Made by a program: the position numbers and the translations under genes | Assembly (NCBI GenBank): GCA_020342025.1 | Contig: CP070840.1 | Span: 4,047,139-4,059,497, forward strand | DNA length: 12,359 bases | Direction of reading: 5' to 3' | Source of the DNA: Deltaproteobacteria bacterium | GTDB taxonomy: Bacteria > Desulfobacterota > DSM-4660 > Desulfatiglandales > HGW-15 | Shown: one piece after another, positions 12,297 to 12,359 of the stretch | How positions within the stretch are numbered: position 1 is the stretch's first letter | Layout: each line of letters opens with the position of its first letter | Notes under the pieces: model-generated | What the model saw: the letters and a program-made list of their open reading frames with translations, nothing else | Databases searched by the model: none | Told to the model about the DNA's origin: nothing

Positions 12297-12359
12297 TGTG
12301 AAACAAAGTTGTCCGAGAGGCTGTAAACATTTTTTTCCCTACTCCCACACTGACAAAAG
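12297..12359 (+). other. Right flank of the repeat block with a T-tract
   Basis: 63 bp without a gene. GAGGCTGT (12317-12324) repeats the sequence at 12082-12089, and a run of seven T follows shortly after (within 12329-12337). Only weak pairing potential precedes the T-run, so a terminator is possible but not clear. Confidence 0.35.

Noticed and set aside
1..12359. CRISPR arrays, tRNA/rRNA genes, prophage or toxin-antitoxin modules
   Set aside because: No regularly spaced direct repeats, no RNA gene signatures and no phage, transposase or toxin-like proteins were seen in reading both strands.

Overview
The window looks like chromosomal DNA of an anaerobic Gram-negative bacterium, most likely a member of the former Deltaproteobacteria (Desulfobacterota). 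This is inferred from three things: the lipopolysaccharide (LPS)/sigma-54 gene order, a stand-alone HcyBio-type homocysteine biosynthesis protein (typical of methanogens and sulfate reducers), and anaerobic Fe(II) uptake by Feo with a FeoB-associated Cys-rich protein. No phage, CRISPR, toxin-antitoxin or defence genes are visible, and there are no rRNA or tRNA genes.

Layout. Positions 1-4363, minus strand: an LPS block read right to left as kdsA, kdsC, lptC, lptA, lptB and the start of rpoN, which runs off the left edge. KdsA and KdsC make Kdo from arabinose-5-phosphate (with KdsB and others elsewhere). LptC, LptA and LptB are parts of the LPS export bridge. RpoN is the classic downstream neighbour of lptB. 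A divergent intergenic region (about 4364-4752) separates this block from rightward genes. Positions 4753-5934: HcyBio protein. Positions 6182-8326: an ECF-type cobalt/nickel uptake operon with a CbiL/NikL-like exported protein, CbiQ and CbiO, but no CbiM/NikM substrate-binding component. CbiO carries a His-rich tail. Positions 8421-11517: ferrous iron uptake (FeoB-associated Cys-rich protein, FeoA, FeoB). Positions 11616-12083: greA, followed by a mosaic of nested inverted repeats (12082-12296) that begins at the greA stop codon.

How the genes fit together. The left half is a conserved envelope operon. The right half is a metal-acquisition segment (Co/Ni, then Fe) next to homocysteine synthesis. 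A link between cobalt import, cobalamin and homocysteine methylation is plausible but is only an inference from adjacency.

The most interesting signals are regulatory and structural rather than new proteins: a near-consensus extended -10 promoter 3-4 nt upstream of the lptC ATG, suggesting a leaderless mRNA; a promoter-hairpin-terminator-like leader just before the Co/Ni transporter; a hairpin that occludes the feoA ribosome binding site; and the composite repeat behind greA, with flanking 8-bp direct repeats. I see no convincing, wholly undescribed multi-gene system here.
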